Part shown: piece after piece, positions 59,559-64,000 of the stretch
How the letters are laid out: the number at the start of each line of letters is the position of its first letter
Position numbering within the stretch: the stretch's first letter is position 1
From: Manis javanica
Lineage: Eukaryota > Chordata > Mammalia > Pholidota > Manidae
Direction of reading: 5' to 3'
DNA: 64,000 nt
NCBI RefSeq assembly: GCF_040802235.1
Contig: NC_133167.1
Coordinates: 17,042,501-17,106,500, forward strand
Made by a program: the position numbers and the translations under genes
The notes under the pieces: generated by a model
The model's database searches: none
What the model saw: only the letters and a program-made list of their open reading frames with translations
What the model was told of the DNA's origin: nothing

Positions 59559-62079
59559 TTTGACAGGATCTCAGACTCTTTCCTGGTAGCACATTTTCAA
59601 GGGGCTTGCAGAAGGGGGGGCACACAGATTCCACCCACTTGGCAGTGGGTGGCAAGACTGAGCCTCCCCTATTTGAAAGGCAACCTCCCTCCTGGCTTAG
59701 GCACTGTCTCCCCTTCTCACTTCCTCACAGGCTTCTCCAGCCCTCACTAATTGTCCTTGCCTTGTCTGTGCTCCCGGAAGCCCTCGGGAATGCCCAGGGT
59801 ATCATGGGATGGTGAAATTAAGGGGAACAGCTGCATCAAGCCTGGAGATCTCCGAACCAGAGGCACTGGGATTACCCTGGCACCTGGGTCGTGACAGGCC
59901 CCACTGGGGCAATGAGCCTGTGGGTTCCGTCAGGGGCTCTGGATTCCTTGGCTTCTGGACCACCTACTGTTCAGGGCCCCAGCTCCTGGGAGTCCCAGCT
60001 GGTCTTGCCCCACGGGAACTGTCTTAGTGGTTTCCCACAACTCTGCTCCCGCCCTCCTGCTTGCCCAGGATTGTCGTTCCTGGGCTGCTGGGGGTCATCG
60101 TGGAGCAGCAGTTATTTGCAGAGCTGCTTGTTGGAATGAGGTCCTCCCTCCATTTTTGTCCTTAGCTCTCACCAGTGAACAGCGTTCTCAGTCCCCAACG
60201 ATGGCTCTGTATTTGGATCACTGAAGATGAATGATTGAGAAAAGAAAAAGAAAAAGAATAACCCATGAACTTACATTTTATAAGTTTCACTCAGAAAAAT
60301 GCTAGTCATTTGACCTGAACTGTGGCCAAGACCCCCGTGCTTTCTGAATTCAAAGACAAGAAAGCAGACCTGTAATTGACGAACGTTGCAAGGGACCTTT
60401 CTTTTGCATGCAGAGAGTTAATCCACCGAAATTTCTTTTTCATCTTTTATTTGTAACAAAATCATAAAGAAAATATTAATTAGGTATTTACACAGTAGGT
60501 ACAACTCAGTCCACAAACTCTAATCTGCAAGAAACATAACTTTATTTTTCTAACATTGAGCATAGTTTCTGTTAGGAACCCCACTTCACCAGGTGGTAGA
60601 AACTAGTCTCAGTCAATCAAGCTTTAAATAGTATAACTTTGTTCCTTAGTCATCCTCACCCATCCATGCCAACACCTGTTAAAACATCGCATTCCCATCT
60701 GTTCGTCATTTGGTGGGTCATTAGTGGGCACGGCACCTGCTCCGTGCTTCCTCACTACCTACCATGAGCCTCTTTGAGCCTGCTTGCTCCCAGGCACGAG
60801 GATATCCTAGCTCCTGGCCCTGTACCCACTCTGGGCTTTAGGAAGCCAAGTCCCAAGTCCGCCTGCTGACAGGGACAGCAAGTGGTCTGTTCTACTCTGC
60901 ATTTTGCTGTTTTCCCAGCCTCTACCCAAACAACAGGGCACCCAGGCTCTTCTAACCTTATCACCTCCAAACTTCTGTGGAGGATTTGTCATTCTCCCCG
61001 CTCCCTTCAGCCATAGCCCCCATCTCAGGGACCCCAGAAATGTCTCCCCTACCCCCACCAGCCTGTGGGATCTCTACCCAGTGGTGAAAAAGAGGGCCTT
61101 TTCCTCTAACCCATCAGCCACTGTATGTGTCCTGAGCTCTTGCCACCGACCTTGAGGGTCAGGCCTTTGAAATTTCAAAGTGAATACTGGGCTTCTGTTG
61201 TGTCGCCCGTCCCCTGTGGCAATGGACACTACAAGTCTGCTGACCAGTGGGCAGAGAGTAGGTTAGTATTTCTAAAATATTATCCCACCCCATTTACCTG
61301 ACACAGCAACAGAGGGGACACATCTGTGTTCAGACAGCAAATGAAGGCATTTTCTCACAGACACTCAGCGTCTTTCCGATTTTGCCATAACCCATGGGCC
61401 AGTGCTGGCTCTCTGCTGTTCCTACCTGGCAAGGTCCCAAGTCTTGAGCTCAAGTGGAGGATGGAGTGGGGGTACTCTCTGGGCACGTCTCCAGTGACAG
61501 TGTCCTTGGGGGGCCCGGGGCAGGCTGCCCCCAGCTGTGAGTGGCTCCAGGGAACATGCAGCGGGATCCGTTTTCTGAGGCAGAGCCTGGGTTATACTGC
61601 ATTTGCAGAACTTCAGAGGTCATAACTCGGTCTTTAGGAGGAAAGGGCAGACTTGGTGAGGCACCTTTGAGAGTTAATCGGTCTCTACCCTCCTGCGGCT
61701 GCTATTCTTAGGACCCAGCAGTTTCCCCCCTTAGGCCCTTCTGTAAGGAACCATGTCACCTCCCTGCCTCAGACCTCCACCTCTGATCACAGCTCCACAC
61801 CCAGCTCCTGACCAGCCCTCTGACATCATGGCTGCTACAAGAAAGGCAAAGGTTTCCATGGGAACTGCAGCTCTTGTGCCTGGCTTGGAATAAAAGTGAG
61901 ACCTCTATCGCCTCTGTTCATACATGAACCTGGGGCCGCCCGAGTTTTCCAGGAGCCATTGCCTTCCTGTCCCAAACTCTTCCCCTAACCTCAGAGGCCC
62001 CTGTGAGATTCTGTAGCCTGCCAGCCAGACTCCCATAGACTCCCCTCTTTACCCTGTCTCCCCGCTCACACCGTCTCAC

Positions 62080-62215
62080 TGGTTCTCAACCTTGGATGTG
62101 TGACAGGATCACCTGGGAAGCTTTATAAAATGCATATTCCAGGGTCCCATTCCTAGAGATACTAATCCTGATGGGGGGGTGGGACTTAGGCCACTGTTCA
62201 TTCGCTGTAGAAACT
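62080..62215. repeat. MER5A-like hAT (Charlie) MITE fragment
   Basis: 'ggttctcaaccttggatgtg', 'caggatcacctgggaagctttataaaatgca' and 'ccactgttcattcgctgtag' fit MER5A. Confidence 0.75.
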
Positions 62216-62773
62216 AGAGGCTTATGATTAATAACATGTAATGAGCATGATGGTGTGCTGCTGAGAAATAAAGATGCTTCATTTTCATAATTAGTAAAAT
62301 CATTTTATTGAGTCTATCTTATTTATTATGATAATTTACAAGAAGTGCTGGCTGAGTAGTGGCATCATAAAGAAGATAAACTATTTGTTAGCATCCTCAC
62401 TGCCCTTCTTCTAAACATCCTTACATGCAGAATTCAGTAGTCTCATGTATGCCCATTCCATCATGACAAGTGTCTTCATGTGGTTACCATGCATATTAAA
62501 ACTGGAATCATAAATAATAACCTGGAAACAAACTCATATTACCAAGACAAAATACACTCAGAGCTAAAACTTCTATAGAACATGAGCATGTCAGAAAGCA
62601 TTGGACACTCTTATTTTATTCCTGGTAGTGCTGCATAGTTGTTCAAAAAGATGAGGTATTTTCTTCAAGTCTTACTCAAAAATATGGATCCTGATTTGGC
62701 CAATGAATTCAAATTAGGTGCAATAGGTAGTGAGATGTGCACATTCTTTTCAGTTAAATGTTTTAATATCTAC

Positions 62774-63192
62774 TGTCTTGCCAGTGGGTTTCAGCCCCAG
62801 GCAAGTTCACTATGGATTCAATGTGACCAAAGAAATGACAGCAGAACGTTCTTGGGGTGAAAGGGTTATACCCAACTTTATTTCCACAGTGGCAGGTCAG
62901 TCACTAGAATCCCATTCACTCAGAGTGAGTCTGCATGCAGCAAGCTTGTCTCTGCCTCTGGGCTTCTCTGCCCACACAGCAGTCCTCTGGGCCTCTGTCC
63001 TCAGCGATGCCTTGACTCCAACCTCTGCTCTCCTGCAGCCTTATAGCCGTGCCACCCTGTCAGTCACCCAGAGCACTGGGCAGAGCTCTTTATGTAGAGT
63101 CAATAGCAACGTATTGCCCACATGTGTGTAGTGAGCTAGCCAACCAGGGCCAGGTGAGAATCCTGGCCACAGGAATTTTCATATTATCCACA
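62774..63192 (-). mobile_element. solo LTR of the same endogenous retrovirus family (copy 2, inverted)
   Basis: A 419-bp element whose reverse complement starts TG and ends CA and follows copy 1 (49501-49903) along its whole length. Its AATAAA is at 62877-62882 on the minus strand. The flanks 'ctac' (62770-62773) and 'ctac' (63193-63196) form an exact 4-bp target duplication. No internal viral genes were seen. Confidence 0.8.
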
Positions 63193-64000
63193 CTACTCCT
63201 CTGTAATTCTCCTAAATCCCACTGTTCCTCTTTTCTTATAGAATCAGGGTGAGTTGTCACTGTGACGTCCCTTCACTGTGACTTTTGGGGGCATCCCAGA
63301 GTCCCTGATACCTCAAACCCTGGAAGTGTGCTGTCACTGGCCATTGGAGGGATTTCTGCCAACTCTCAAAACAGGGCTGGTGCTTTTTGCCCTCCAGAGA
63401 GAAAGGTGCAAGGGAGAGAGTCCACGCTATTCCATCACACCCATCCTATAGCTACCCTATGTGTCTGAATGAATCACAGAGGAAGTAAGTTACATTAGAT
63501 CAGTCTTGTCCAGGCCTTGCGATGGAATATAAACTGACAGAGGCCATTGTCAACTCCCAAGAGAAGCAAAAGAACTTCATATATCCTTATGGCTTACGCA
63601 TTTTTCTGTAGGTATATTTCCTAAAAAACTTTTAAAAATTTGGAAAAAAAAAAGAACCTTGAGTATAAAACCTCTTTGGCCATGCTGTTTTGTTGTTCTC
63701 TATTTGGGGCAGGAGCCTTTGATTCTCTTCTCCTAGGGCTGTGTCTGTGGGCTTTTCAGTAGCAGCCTCTCTGGGCAAGTTTTCATAGTTGCGTTAATAG
63801 CTCTTTGGCTCTTAAATCTTGTAAAACAAAACATTCACTTGTCACTGATGGCAAAAGTTTTCAGGGGGGGCCTCTGAAACTGTGGCTACCACCATCAAAA
63901 TGTGAGGAAATATATAGCCAGCTTTCCAATGAATCTTCACAAAGACATGATTATGCCATTAATCTGCTTAGCTCTTATTTTGGTTGTGCATTTGATTTCC

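Larger units (their letters stand above)
59580..64000. other. PRKAG3 3' flank, intergenic
   Basis: No gene recognised. 59.6-62.0 kb is mostly unique; 62.2-62.7 kb and 63.5-64.0 kb are AT-rich. Contains a MER5-like piece and a solo LTR. The neighbour expected from mammalian synteny (CYP27A1, convergent) is not reached. Confidence 0.7.

Noticed and set aside
62730-63131. 133-codon ORF near the right end
   Set aside because: It lies across the solo LTR on the opposite strand; LTRs do not code, and the same frame is broken in the other copy.

Overview
The window is placental-mammal nuclear DNA. Its genes are split by GT-AG introns, promoters sit in CpG islands, and the non-coding part is full of old mammalian repeats (MIR, L2, L1, MER5-like, MLT1-like, Tigger). 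I saw no young order-specific SINE (no Alu, B1/B2, Bov-tA, PRE1, CAN-SINE or ERE), so the order cannot be fixed. PRKAG3 residues resemble what I remember of pig more than human, which mildly favours Laurasiatheria.

Three protein-coding genes are present, in the order known for human 2q35 but inverted. WNT10A (minus strand, CDS exons between 1340 and 12832, 417 aa) and WNT6 (minus strand, 19809 to 32280, 366 aa) are tandem secreted Wnt ligands with four exons each. They are the remnant of an ancient Wnt cluster and about 6.6 kb separates the WNT6 stop from the WNT10A start. PRKAG3 (plus strand, 51968 to 59034, 13 coding exons, modelled at 444 aa) encodes the muscle gamma-3 regulatory subunit of AMP-activated protein kinase. 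All splice sites in the three models are GT-AG and all phases join.

Layout: 1-1339 WNT10A 3' flank with an L2; 1340-12832 WNT10A, with a CpG island inside intron 2 (about 9.5-10.3 kb); 12.7-13.4 kb WNT10A promoter island with a perfect CRE; 13.4-19.4 kb intergenic; 19.4-32.3 kb WNT6 with a 9.5 kb first intron; 32.0-33.1 kb WNT6 promoter island; 33.1-51.8 kb gene-free and repeat-rich (L2, L1, a solo LTR); 51.8-59.6 kb PRKAG3; 59.6-64.0 kb 3' flank with a second solo LTR in opposite orientation. CYP27A1, the expected next gene, is not reached.

The main anomaly is PRKAG3 exon 4. Its 5' part still resembles about 45 residues of other mammals' gamma-3, but the old acceptor reads AA instead of AG and a 2-nt deletion breaks the frame. 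A later AG at 53519-53520 restores a perfect frame, giving a shortened N-terminus. The Met that I remember as the start of the pig short isoform is also Val here. Comparisons to human and pig are from memory. I found no new kind of biological system.
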